A stretch of 64,000 nt of DNA from Anthoceros angustus (Eukaryota; Streptophyta; Anthocerotopsida; Anthocerotales; Anthocerotaceae), in NCBI GenBank assembly GCA_010909165.1, contig VJWM01000255.1, positions 1-64,000 on the forward strand. Reading direction: 5' to 3'. A model generated the notes under the pieces. That model ran no database searches. It was not told the DNA's origin and worked only from the letters and a program-made list of their open reading frames with translations. The stretch's first letter is position 1. Every line of letters starts with the position of its first letter. Of the stretch, positions 12,278 to 21,466 are shown one piece after another. Position numbers and translations under genes: made by a program.

Positions 12278-13224
12278 AATATAGGCGGGGTTTACCGCTT
12301 TATCCTTTGAAGAGGGTTTGATGGGTCTAAAACTAGCCTCGTCATGGCATGCTCTAAAAATTTATCACAAAATCATGGTGTCACACCATTGGTTGCATTG
12401 TTTTCATGATGAGGCATGTGAAGGGTTTAGGCTTTCCACAACACATCGATTTCGGCATAATTGAACCCACGTGGTTGACCATTCTTGGCGGTGTTACGCA
12501 CATAAATATTGCCTTTCAACTAAGGCACTATGTAAAACACCAAAAGAAGACCCGAGTAGTCGTTTGTATACTACACTTTGGGCATATGAGGAGGGGGCGC
12601 GCCCCGGGCCTTTCCCCGCATACCTCCCGAGAGTTTGGGGTTTAGGTCAAAGTTCGGTCGTCGTTCTCACTTCCCACGGACAATGTCCTTCGCGTATGTG
12701 ATAGAGTATACGACGACATCGGATTCCAGATTGATATGCAAATGGAACCCTCTTCAGCAAGCACCTTCATTCTGATTTTTTTACAGCCGCCCACATGGTT
12801 GTCACTAGCAACCGAATGCCGCAAGCCCTTGTCACAAGGTCATGTTTCCATTTGCATTCCACTACATCAGTCCAGGGTGGGGCAAGCGCGAAGTCCTTCA
12901 AAGCAAATGACCGCCCTCTGTGGGGAACACAAAGGCCTTGTACTTCATGCACACTATTTCAATACCATACCAGTTAACCAAATCAGGAGCTGTTGCTTTA
13001 AAATATTTTTAAAATATATAGAGTAAGTGGGATTAGTTCCCCTCAAAACCACGGCCCAAACCTCAAAGTAATGTTATGTTCCACATTTTGGCGGGTACCT
13101 GAACATGCCCATATATTCTTGAGAACGGTTGCACATTGTACTGATGAATTAATGAAAGTAAGTTCATAGGTTTTTCAAAATGGGTGCAATCGTGGCATGA
13201 GAGAAGAATTTCAAAATACATCCA
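12278..13224. other. No gene recognised
   Basis: Short open frames only, without recognisable domains. Confidence 0.4.
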
Positions 13225-13395
13225 TAAAGAGGATGCCGGCTGGCCGGCGCCCTCCCCATGCATGCCCTCCCCATGGGCGCGCGGCGCCCTCCCCATGCAT
13301 GCCCTCCCCATGGGCGCCGGCCTGGCGCCCTCCCCATGCACGCCCTCCCCATCGGCCGGCGCGCCTCCCCATGCACGCCCTCCCCATGGGCTGCC
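13225..13395. repeat. GC-rich palindromic repeat block
   Basis: Reiterated GGCGCC/GCCGGC palindromes joined by CCCTCCCCATGCATG and CCCTCCCCATGGG units, about eight CCCTCCCCAT repeats in 170 bp. Related blocks occur at 14741-14762, 16896-16920 and 17334-17540. Confidence 0.7.
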
Positions 13396-13429
13396 TTTGA
13401 TAAAATAAATAATTAGCGGTTCAAATGAT

Positions 13430-13515
13430 TTGTGGCTTGGGGTGGTTACTCAAGTGGTTGGATAGAGTTTAGTAAGTAGTAGTCGTGAGGTCAAAACCTC
13501 TACTCCACACACAAC
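13430..13515 (+). repeat. Possible tRNA-derived SINE head
   Basis: GTTACTCAAGTGGTTGGAT resembles a Pol III A box. About 45 bp on, GAGGTCAAAACCTC resembles a B box within a T-arm-like stem. No acceptor stem or oligo-A tail was confirmed, so the call is weak. Confidence 0.25.
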
Positions 13516-13729
13516 TTTGTTGATTTTAAGGGCATCCTTTAAATTAAAGGATTCTGTCCTTAAGGACGCATTCACGAGTCCTTATTTTGGCCAGCATAGT
13601 TAAGAATTTGTAGTTTTAAACCCAAAATCATAGCAAATATCTTTCAATCGTTGATCGCGAGTTTGAAATTACTCGTAATATTATATTAATGGTCTCAAAT
13701 TATAAAAGAATCAAAATGGTGAAGAGAGC

Positions 13730-14177
13730 TACGGCTCACTCAAGTTTCTTCCATTTTATGGAGCTCATTGAAGGCGCGACCATTGTATTGAGGTCATAGC
13801 TCCTGGCATGCATCACGGACACCATCTTTGCGATCGACCAAGGCTGTACATTGTGATTTGACATGTGAAAGATGTCATATTTTGCTCATTCAATTTGAAA
13901 CATACATTCAAATGGTTGAGGGAATGTGTTACTTGTTTGATAAAGGCAATGATTCAAACCCGTGAAAGCCAAAACCGGCGACGTGAACCTCGTAAACCAA
14001 AAGCGGCATAGGTACGCCACACGCTTACGCAAGTGCTTGATGAGGCGGGAGTTGGGAGAAGCAGCCAAGTCCATGGGCAAGAACAATGGTTTTGATGACC
14101 CAGAAGTGGAGCGCATGTGGAACTTAGAAGTGGTCATACATTCAGTGTTGGCTCAAGGCCCGTATGAGTTCTGATTG
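13730..14177 (+). pseudogene. Beta-class DNA methyltransferase-like gene, copy 1 (C-terminal remnant)
   Basis: Open frame 13962-14174 reads KAKTGD near its start and ends KNNGFDDPEVERMWNLEVV. This aligns with the C-terminal tails of copy 2 (LKTKTGA ... ENDSFDEEEVERLRNLAIV) and copy 3 (MKEKTGD ... YEERLRNMTLV). Upstream (about 13750-13880) a broken frame gives LACITDTIFAIDQGC, which matches the segment after motif I in copy 3 (LLSCCNCISIEADKRC). The N-terminal part, with the motif IV region, is not present. It is the most decayed member of a three-copy tandem array. Confidence 0.55.
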
Positions 14178-14740
14178 GTCCCCATGAGGACCATTCCGCG
14201 TAACGCTTGCATGTGCTCGTTTTAAAGTTTACCGTTTTGTCCCAGTCGTTGTGGGCGCCGCCATGTCGGCGTTCACACACAACTTCGGTTTTGTTTCTTT
14301 CCAAAGTATAACCATGTTTAGTTTTGATATGAATTTATTGAATGGTGTCCATGAACACATCACGGGGCTGGCGGCGGCGCCTAGATAGGCTCTCTATCAT
14401 GTCAATGGAAAGAATGCGAGACTTTTCGATTGTGGATGGAATAAAGAGGCTAATGTCATTTTGAAGACCTAGGGTTTAAATCCTCTTTTAAGGAATGTCA
14501 ATTTCACGAAGGGATCTTCCATAATTATGGTGTTGGTGCGAATCGTAATTTAGCAATGGTGTTGGATTGATTATCCGCTCAGCCTGGATGAGTCTGGCCC
14601 GTCATATTCCTCCATTCTAAAGTAGAGACTCAAAACATTGGATTGACGGTGAAAGATCCATTTTTTTTGTGGTATAGATAGTCCACCAGTAGTTCCCCAC
14701 AAAATAGCACAAGGCTTGAGTGTTGTGATAGACCTGTTAG

Positions 14741-14762
14741 GGCGCCAGCCGGCCGGCGCCCT
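14741..14762. repeat. GC-rich palindrome between copies 1 and 2
   Basis: GGCGCCAGCCGGCCGGCGCC, nearly self-complementary and of the same type as the larger blocks at 13225 and 17334. Confidence 0.6.
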
Positions 14763-15600
14763 GATGGGTCATTGTAGTGGAGGCAACTGGTAAACATTTG
14801 ATGTGTAAGTGTATGTACCCCAGGAATGGAGGTGATGTTTTTAACCTGACGTAAAAAGGCTATTTTTGGACTGGGCAGTGTTTGGTCAAGAGGGTCCGAC
14901 CCCAGAAGAAGAGGGTTTGTATATTCCCCCCCTTGCAAAATTATCGTGTTGTGGGTTCGCTCGACGCAGGCTCCTCCTCTCGTGAAAGATTGCTGTTGAA
15001 TGTACTTTGTGTTGCTGTTGGTTGGCCTCCTGCAGGGTGACTGGCGCTCGACTACGCTCGCGTCAGGTGTTTGTACACGGCAATTGGCCCGAGAGAAATA
15101 CCGATTAGCCGTCAGAGCGGTTGTCGCAAGGAGGCGTAAGCTGGCCGAACGGTAGAGTTAGATTTGGGATCGTATGAAGTGAGTTTGTATGTGGTGATTT
15201 GTGAACTGTGTTTCTTTTGAGAATGGTGAAGCGGTTGGGTATGGATGTGTCGTTGTAGATCGAGTTGAACGTTGTAGTTGGCATAGGAGAGTGTTGGGGT
15301 GGCTAAGAAGTAGGAAATCCTGGAAGGCGTGGAGCGGCGCCGTGGGCCAGGCAACCCAGAACCGCATAACACCCGTTTGTTGCCCATACTGAGGACAAGT
15401 AGACCGGGGCGGGATGATGAGAGCGAGAGAGTGAGAGGAACGACTCGCAAACAGTCCGAACCAAATCTCTTGGGATCGAACCTACGTATTCAACGACCGT
15501 GGGATAAGTGTGGCCACCGAGGCGAGCTCCGGGTGACCGAGGCAAACCTACCACATCTCTGTTCTTTTGCGGTTTGGACTAACAATCATGTGTTTGGCAG

Positions 15601-16758
15601 CAACTGAAGGATATTGAGGTCCTTTCCAAACTTCCAGACGTCTTCCAACATTTGATTTTTGAAGTTAATAATTGGAAGGGACTGGAGGACGAGCAGCGTG
15701 CTCTGGCGGACAAGGACCTTGAGGAAGGATTGGATGTCTTCAATGTGCCATCCTCGGAAAAGCAAGTACAATAGCAAGTGGAAAGCAGAGATGTCTTAGA
15801 CATGCGAGGATTTCTGAGAGGACGGAAGTACACACTTCTGGTGATGGACGTTCCAAGGGGGTTTCAAATTGGGCCCTTGGACAAACGAGTTGACAAGCAG
15901 ATGATGGACCTTTTGCGAGCTTTTGGAGAAAACTACTCGGATGAGTTGAGAATGATTGTCATGCATGGTGTGGAGGAGGCTCACACCGTGAGGGAGTCAA
16001 TGCGAAAGTGGAGCAAGAAAGGGGCTTGGTCTCATTTGTATGGGACAAGACCAACATGAACAATAGCGGTGGGTTGAAGCGTGGAATATGTCACGGTGGG
16101 GTGGGGCATGAAAGATGGGTTCAGGGGATAGAGTTCCAATGATGCCTAATGCCATGCCACACTTTCAACAATGGGAGGTCTGTGATCGCACACGATACGG
16201 TTGTGAAAAGCAGTGTACATGTCCCAAGACAATGGTGGTTTGCCCATACGAGGCCTCGGGCTTATGATGAAACTTATCGAACCTTCTTGCGAGAGGGATT
16301 GGATTTTGGATGTATGCTCGGGAGTGGGACAACGTTATTGGCTTCCCTACTATGCGGAATTGTATTCTTTGTTGGGCGACTTGAGGTGTGCGGGATACAT
16401 TCCACAGTTCTTGGGCATGAGGTTACGATCTTGAAGAAGAGGCGGCGTTTGGCGCCCACCGCAGGACTTGCGATTCAGGCAAAGGAGGTGTGTATCGGTG
16501 AAGGACTCCTGGCCAGTTGTTTCCTTAAACGCAAGGCGGCTGAAGACCAAAACTGGTGCCCTTTTGGCAGAGGGACAACAAACTTTGGATAGTGTTTGGC
16601 AGCCTTCCACGACCCCTGACGACGACGCCACAGGAGTACAGGAAGACACAAGGGCGATGGGGGAGAACGATAGCTTCGATGAAGAGGAAGTGGAGCGCTT
16701 GCGAAATCTGGCTATTGTGATGGATTCGGAGTTTTCTCTACCCCCTGGCGAGTCCTAA
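15601..16758 (+). pseudogene. Beta-class DNA methyltransferase-like gene, copy 2 (frameshifted)
   Basis: Translation from 15601 aligns with copy 3 throughout: KDIEVLSKLP..., WKGLEDEQRAL, DVLDMRGFLRGRKYTLLVMD, then VPRGF at the motif IV position and IVMHGVEEAHTVRE. A stop falls at about 15772, with further stops and shifts from 16058 on. The later part retains LMMKLIEPSCERDWILDVCS in one frame (from about 16262). It continues GSGTTLLASLL in the next frame, so the classical motif I (GSGTT) survives across a 1-base shift. The tail in a third frame (16468-16758) ends ERLRNLAIVMDSE. The region begins after TTTGGCAG, a good 3' splice site, suggesting that the ancestral gene had an upstream exon. 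Motif order IV before I is that of beta-class amino-methyltransferases. Confidence 0.6.
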
Positions 16759-16895
16759 GTTAGCCCTAGGGAATAGGCTTAGTGTTCTCATATCATGTGC
16801 ATCTGCTGCATCGTTTAGATCGCAATCTTTTATGGACCCGTTGCATTGAGGCAATTGATGTCTTCAGTTTTGCTTGTTCCAAAGAAACAATGAAA

Positions 16896-16920
16896 AGGCG
16901 CCGTCCGGGCGGCGCCCTCT
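16896..16920. repeat. GC-rich palindrome after copy 2
   Basis: GGCGCCGTCCGGGCGGCGCC, an imperfect palindrome of the same class as the other spacer blocks. Confidence 0.55.
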
Positions 16921-17333
16921 CGCCATTTTGATGTCTTTGTTGCGCGAATATGGTTTTTCTCAATACCAACGTGTTGGAACATGGTCGACCTTTCTTTAAA
17001 AAGAGCTAAAACGCATATTTCGGGACTGTGTGTAATGTGCTAAGAGGGTTTTCATTTCACGGAAGGGGGTTCGGATATTCACCCCCTTCACAAGATATCA
17101 TGTTTATTGCACAAGAAATTGCATATCATCCAGGTTGCCATGGCAAAGCACTTAGGGTGTTCATCCTTTGAGATGGTGAGACAAGAGTACCCACAACATT
17201 CCACAAACGAAGTTGTCGCATGGTTCCAGATTGCATTCGAAGGAAAGGTAATTCGTTTTTTATACTGACAAGTTTCATTGGAATTGTAGGTCGCGGACAG
17301 AGGGAGGGGGAGCAAACCATTCTCATGGAGAAG

Positions 17334-17540
17334 CGTCGGCATGCCGGCGCCCCTCCATGAGGATGGTTAGTCGGCAAAAGGGCGCCGTCATGCCGGCGCC
17401 CTCCCCCTAGTCTAGGGGAGGGCACCGCATGACCGCCTGCTCGACCTCATAGGTCGGGGCGCCGGCATGCCGCGGCTCCCCCAGCCTCGCTGAGGTGCAC
17501 AATGAAATGAGGGCGTCGGCATGCCGGCGTCCTCCCTTCC
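17334..17540. repeat. GC-rich palindromic repeat block before copy 3
   Basis: Four versions of a GGC(G/A)CCGGCATGCCGGCGCC-type palindrome (with an SphI-like GCATGC centre) within 200 bp, plus CCCCCTAGTCTAGGGG. The first codons of the copy 3 reading frame lie inside this block, so the true start of that gene is uncertain. Confidence 0.7.
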
Positions 17541-18811
17541 CCATAGAGTCATTCCTGACACCCAATGTATTTTCTGTGCACCAACACAAAGACATTGAAG
17601 TCCTCACCAAGTGCTCTGAAAACTTTCAACAGTTTATTTATGAGGTGAACACATGGAAGGGCTTGGAGGATGAGCAACGAGAGCTCACAGATAGGGACAT
17701 AGAGGAGGGATTGCTGCAATTCACTATCCCACAATCGAAGAAAAAAGTGCAGTATCAAATTCATGCAAGAGATGTCCAGGATATGCGAGGATTTGTGAGA
17801 AAAAGGAGGTACTCTTTGCTTGTAATGGATGTGCTACGTGGGTTCGACAAAGGCCCTAAGGATGGAAGGTTTGATGCTTGGCAAGTGGGTAATATTTTGC
17901 ATTCCTTCCATGACTTAACTGAATGCGATCAGTTTAGGGTGATCATAATGCATGGTGTGGAAGATTCACATATTGTGCGGGAGCCTATGCGAAAGTGGTG
18001 CCAGAGGGGTGGGCTTGTTTCATTTGTGTGGGACAAGACAAATGTCAACAACAACAAGGGTGGGTTCGATACTATCGAGTACGTCACTGTTGGTTGGGGT
18101 GTGAAGAAAAGCTCTCAGTTGCAGCGGGCAGTCATGTTACGTAATGCTTTGCAAGTCACTTTCAATAATGGTCGGTCAGTGATTGCCCACAACACTGTTG
18201 TGAAAAAGCTGGTATACCATTCACTTGACAAACTTGTTGTCTGCCCCTACCAGTGGCCTCTAGGTTTGATGATGAAGCTCATCAAGACATTCTCCAAGGA
18301 AAGGGAATGGATATTGGATGCATGTACAGGTAGTGAGACATCTTTCATGGCTGCCTTGTTGTCTTGCTGCAATTGTATTTCTATCGAGGCAGACAAGAGA
18401 TGTGCAGAATTCATTCCACAACTTGTACATGGGTATGAAGTACTGCACGATGCGGAGGAGGAGCTGACGCACGAGCCGCATCGTCGAGGTCCATCTCCAT
18501 TTTGGTCTAAGGAGGTTTGCGTGAGCGAAAAGGATATTGGGAAGGCTCAAATTGTGCCCCTAGGGTCGAAGAGAATGAAAGAAAAGACTGGAGACCCTCT
18601 GGATGAGGGACAACAGACACTAGACGGTGTTTGGCACTCAACCTCTGAAATTGACGGGAAGGACTACGATGACGCCCAGGCAATGATGGATGTTGACACT
18701 TCCAGAGAGGCATACGAAGAACGTCTTAGAAACATGACCTTGGTTCCCGATAGTGTAGCCGGATTGTGTGTAGTTGAATCTCAGGTCCCCCAAGACCCTG
18801 AACTTCCTTAG
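17495..18811 (+). CDS. Beta-class DNA methyltransferase-like protein, copy 3 (intact frame)
   Basis: A 438-codon uninterrupted frame. Homology with copy 2 starts at about residue 30 (HKDIEVL, 17582). The first 25 or so residues come from the GC-palindrome block, so the true start or upstream exon is unknown. Family-like features are RRYSLLVMDVLRGF (residues about 106-119, motif IV/DPPY position), then VEYVTVGWGVKK, then LGLMMKLIKTFSKEREWILD and ACTGSETSFMAALL (motif I position, usually D.F.GSGTT..AA) followed by CISIEADKRC (the ..IE.D.. motif). This order, with a target-recognition-like middle, is that of beta-class N4-cytosine/N6-adenine methylases. GSET in place of GSGT and VLRG in place of PPY make activity doubtful. 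No transposase or integrase is adjacent. The alternative is a catalytically dead, domesticated or element-borne relative. Confidence 0.6.
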   Translation: MHNEMRASACRRPPFPIESFLTPNVFSVHQHKDIEVLTKCSENFQQFIYEVNTWKGLEDEQRELTDRDIEEGLLQFTIPQSKKKVQYQIHARDVQDMRGFVRKRRYSLLVMDVLRGFDKGPKDGRFDAWQVGNILHSFHDLTECDQFRVIIMHGVEDSHIVREPMRKWCQRGGLVSFVWDKTNVNNNKGGFDTIEYVTVGWGVKKSSQLQRAVMLRNALQVTFNNGRSVIAHNTVVKKLVYHSLDKLVVCPYQWPLGLMMKLIKTFSKEREWILDACTGSETSFMAALLSCCNCISIEADKRCAEFIPQLVHGYEVLHDAEEELTHEPHRRGPSPFWSKEVCVSEKDIGKAQIVPLGSKRMKEKTGDPLDEGQQTLDGVWHSTSEIDGKDYDDAQAMMDVDTSREAYEERLRNMTLVPDSVAGLCVVESQVPQDPELP

Positions 18812-20394
18812 TTGGCCAAAACATATCGTATTCGCGTATATCGTAGGGGGCACTTTTGGAGTTCTTGGCATGTCTTCGATATTAAGTTGTCATGTGTCTG
18901 GCCATCAGGCCTATTTTGAATATATCGGAACGGACATACCCTAATTATAACAAAGGATTTCTGCTTGGGCACTAGCATGCCTGCGCCTTGGCACCATCAT
19001 TTCAAACGATTTGGACACATCGATGGATTGCCAAGCGCAGGCGGAGGTGCTTTTGAAGTGTCGTGTTTAATATGAATTAGTGACCGGACAATAACTACCA
19101 AGCGGCGGCAACTTTCTCATATCCGGTGTTCATTATTCCGCCGGAATGAATATTATGGTGTTAGGAGAAAGGCCGGTAAGTCTTCATATTGTTGTAGGTC
19201 CTAAACAGTAATGTGCCACCTATTTGCATGCTACTTGGTTGTTACTTATATGATACTCGCATGTTGCGTGCATAATTAGAGCTAACATGTGCTTTTCCTC
19301 TCTACCAGCCAATGGCAAGGCAAAGCAAAAGGAAAAACCCAAGTAAGAATCCAATGAGCTCTTGTGCTCTACTAGCAAGCTATTTAATTGCCAAGTTGGC
19401 AAGTGCGACTACCTCGCAACATCAATTAAAAGATGGGACAATGGACCATGACCATGTTGAAAGAAGCCTTGGCTGCTTTTGACCAGCAATGTCTCATAGA
19501 TATTGCTTGTGGCAATGCAACTTCCTGGCTTTACATTTTCAAGGGTTCAGCCACACTATGTCCAAGACAAACCTCATGACGTTTTTTTTTGTTCAAGAGG
19601 ACGGTGCTATTGGCTGTAGACAGAGCATGCATTCCAAACAATAGATATCTTCCTACAGTGGTTGGAGTGCTATTTCCTTTGGCAAGTTGGAAGCACCAGG
19701 AGCTCAACCTACAAACATGTTTTGCTCTTTGATGGGGTAGAATAACATATTTCATTGAAGGCTGCTTCTTACTACGAGAAATGAGCTTGATTGTCATCCG
19801 CATGCCAAACTGCGCCGGCCATGGGTACAACCTCTAGATGTTGAGGTGTCTATATCAATTAAGAGTGCCATGAAAGTAAGAAAAGCATACCTTGAGGACC
19901 AAGGGGAACTGGGGATGAATGCCTTTAGAAACTCTTGGGCACCATGTGAGTCAAGCAATCAAAGATTCACTTAAGAGCCAAGAACCTCATTATTGGTTTC
20001 AGAGTTGTTGGGATATGGCCATTAGATTGAAAATAAGGATTGAGGATGGCTACAGTGAAAGTGTTTTTGGTGCTGGTGTGGTTAGAACCTTTGCAATTAC
20101 AATATAGGCTAGGAAGGTATAGATTATTTATTCGATTATAGTTTGAACAAATTCTATTTAACATGCTTACCATAATCTTATCTAAAATTACGAGCAGAAA
20201 AAAATTCTCTCACGAAAACTCCGCTTCCAAAACACTCCTTGCGAACTCTTTGAGAACGTCGTCGTCTTCTATGGGTTAAAGTGTATATGGCTTGAGAAGC
20301 CTTTAGTGTGTTCCGTGAGCAGACAGCTGTTAAGCCATTGAAGTCTTCCGTGAGCACCACATGTAATAGAGAGCGTCACTGTTTCCAGTCTGGT
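18812..20394. other. No secure gene; possible transposase debris
   Basis: At 18970-19050 a decayed GCATGCCTGCGCC palindrome-like stretch follows copy 3. From about 19310 to 20110 plus-strand frames give protein-like but broken stretches (for example KEALAAFDQQCLIDIACGN at about 19456, and KDSLKSQEPHYWFQSCWDMA at about 19960). These faintly recall helix-turn-helix/DDE transposases, but I cannot confirm any domain. Confidence 0.3.
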
Positions 20395-21466
20395 CTAAGC
20401 AGAGGGGCCCATAGGAGACATGAGTACAGAACTGAACAGGCAGTGAATATGAAGAGCCCACAACTCACCAGCATCTAGGTCGAGGAGGGAAAGGGAGGCT
20501 CCCAACCCACTGAGTTGGAGCAAGTCTGCAAGATTTGGTGTCAGTGGGTTGATCCCGGGGAGGAAGGGAAGTGGGGGAGAAAAGAAGGGCGATGGGGAGG
20601 GACGTGGCAAGAAGAGATTAGGATTGGATCTGGAGGGAATAAAGAGGGACGTGGTAAGGGGGAAAAGACCTTGGGGGCACGGATCTGCAGGCAACGTGAG
20701 GAAAGGGGAACAAGAAAAGAAAGGGAGGAGGAAAAAGGTCCCTGTTGAGGAAGAAGATGCAGCGTCGTCCTCCCGGCCACGAACCGCGCCGTTCTTCGCC
20801 GCCCACACACCGAGTTCGGGCGGCGAGGCGCGGGAGTGTTGTGTGCTGCCTTTGACACACCACAAGCTCATTTGCACAAAACCATGTGGTGGGCACAACA
20901 CGATGTGTGCCGGACGCCGCACAAATTAATCTAACACCTCACCGTCTCCATCGAGCATCCAATTTTCGCACGCCTCAAGGGCACTTTCTTGTGGATTGGT
21001 TCTTCATGTCAGCGATATTTCCACGATTGACATCGCCGGCACTGTGCCCCTTCAGGACGTACAGGCGAACCGCCACTGATACTTTCGGATTTGGAATCGA
21101 TCTTGAGAATCTTCTGGCACCGCAATTGAACGACATACATGCCAAGCCAAGCCAGCCAACGCTGTGGGAAATGGACAACGGACAATCCACGTGGTCTCTT
21201 GCTTGTTAGCCGATTGTACCTCAGACAAGACAGTACGATTGATCGATCACCACAGAAAGAGAGTACGACTGGTCAAAGGTCCCATGACTCACAGGAAGCC
21301 AGCCATCCAGGATGAACAATGCATTATTCGTACCAGTTTATAAATGCATTGTTGATCAGCTAGAGCTGTACCACCTCGGCCGCTCTCTCTCCAGCACACC
21401 AGAAGGATAGCTTGGTCGGAATCCTGAACTCCTGTTTACTTGGAGGTTCTTGAGGTACTTTGATCC
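20395..21466. other. Boundary and upstream region of GH3, no gene recognised
   Basis: Contains overlapping open frames on both strands (20395-20929) that are low-complexity (Lys/Arg/Gly-rich or Pro/Ser-rich) and shadow one another. I see no support for a real protein. The last few hundred bases are the probable promoter of the GH3 gene. Confidence 0.4.
21339..21344 (+). promoter_or_regulatory. TATA box of the GH3 gene
   Basis: TATAAA 123 bp upstream of the GH3 start codon, within TTTATAAATGCATTG. Confidence 0.45.

Larger units (their letters stand above)
12256..14950. mobile_element. Segment bounded by a perfect 22-bp inverted repeat
   Basis: A 22-base stretch at 12256-12277 (AACACGATAATTTTGCAAGG...) recurs as its exact reverse complement at 14929-14950. 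Similarity extends a little further inward (GGGAATATA). The segment encloses the first, truncated methyltransferase-like copy. A diverged third copy lies near 17082-17105 in the minus orientation. The purine-rich CAAGGGG core could also be a retroelement polypurine tract, so the pair may be element ends or simply two retroelement fragments in opposite orientation. Confidence 0.35.

Noticed and set aside
19310-20110. Transposase gene (helix-turn-helix/DDE type)
   Set aside because: Only faint resemblance in broken frames; no aligned catalytic residues could be identified.
20549-20929. Lys/Arg/Gly-rich frame upstream of GH3
   Set aside because: Low complexity, overlapped by equally long frames on the other strand.
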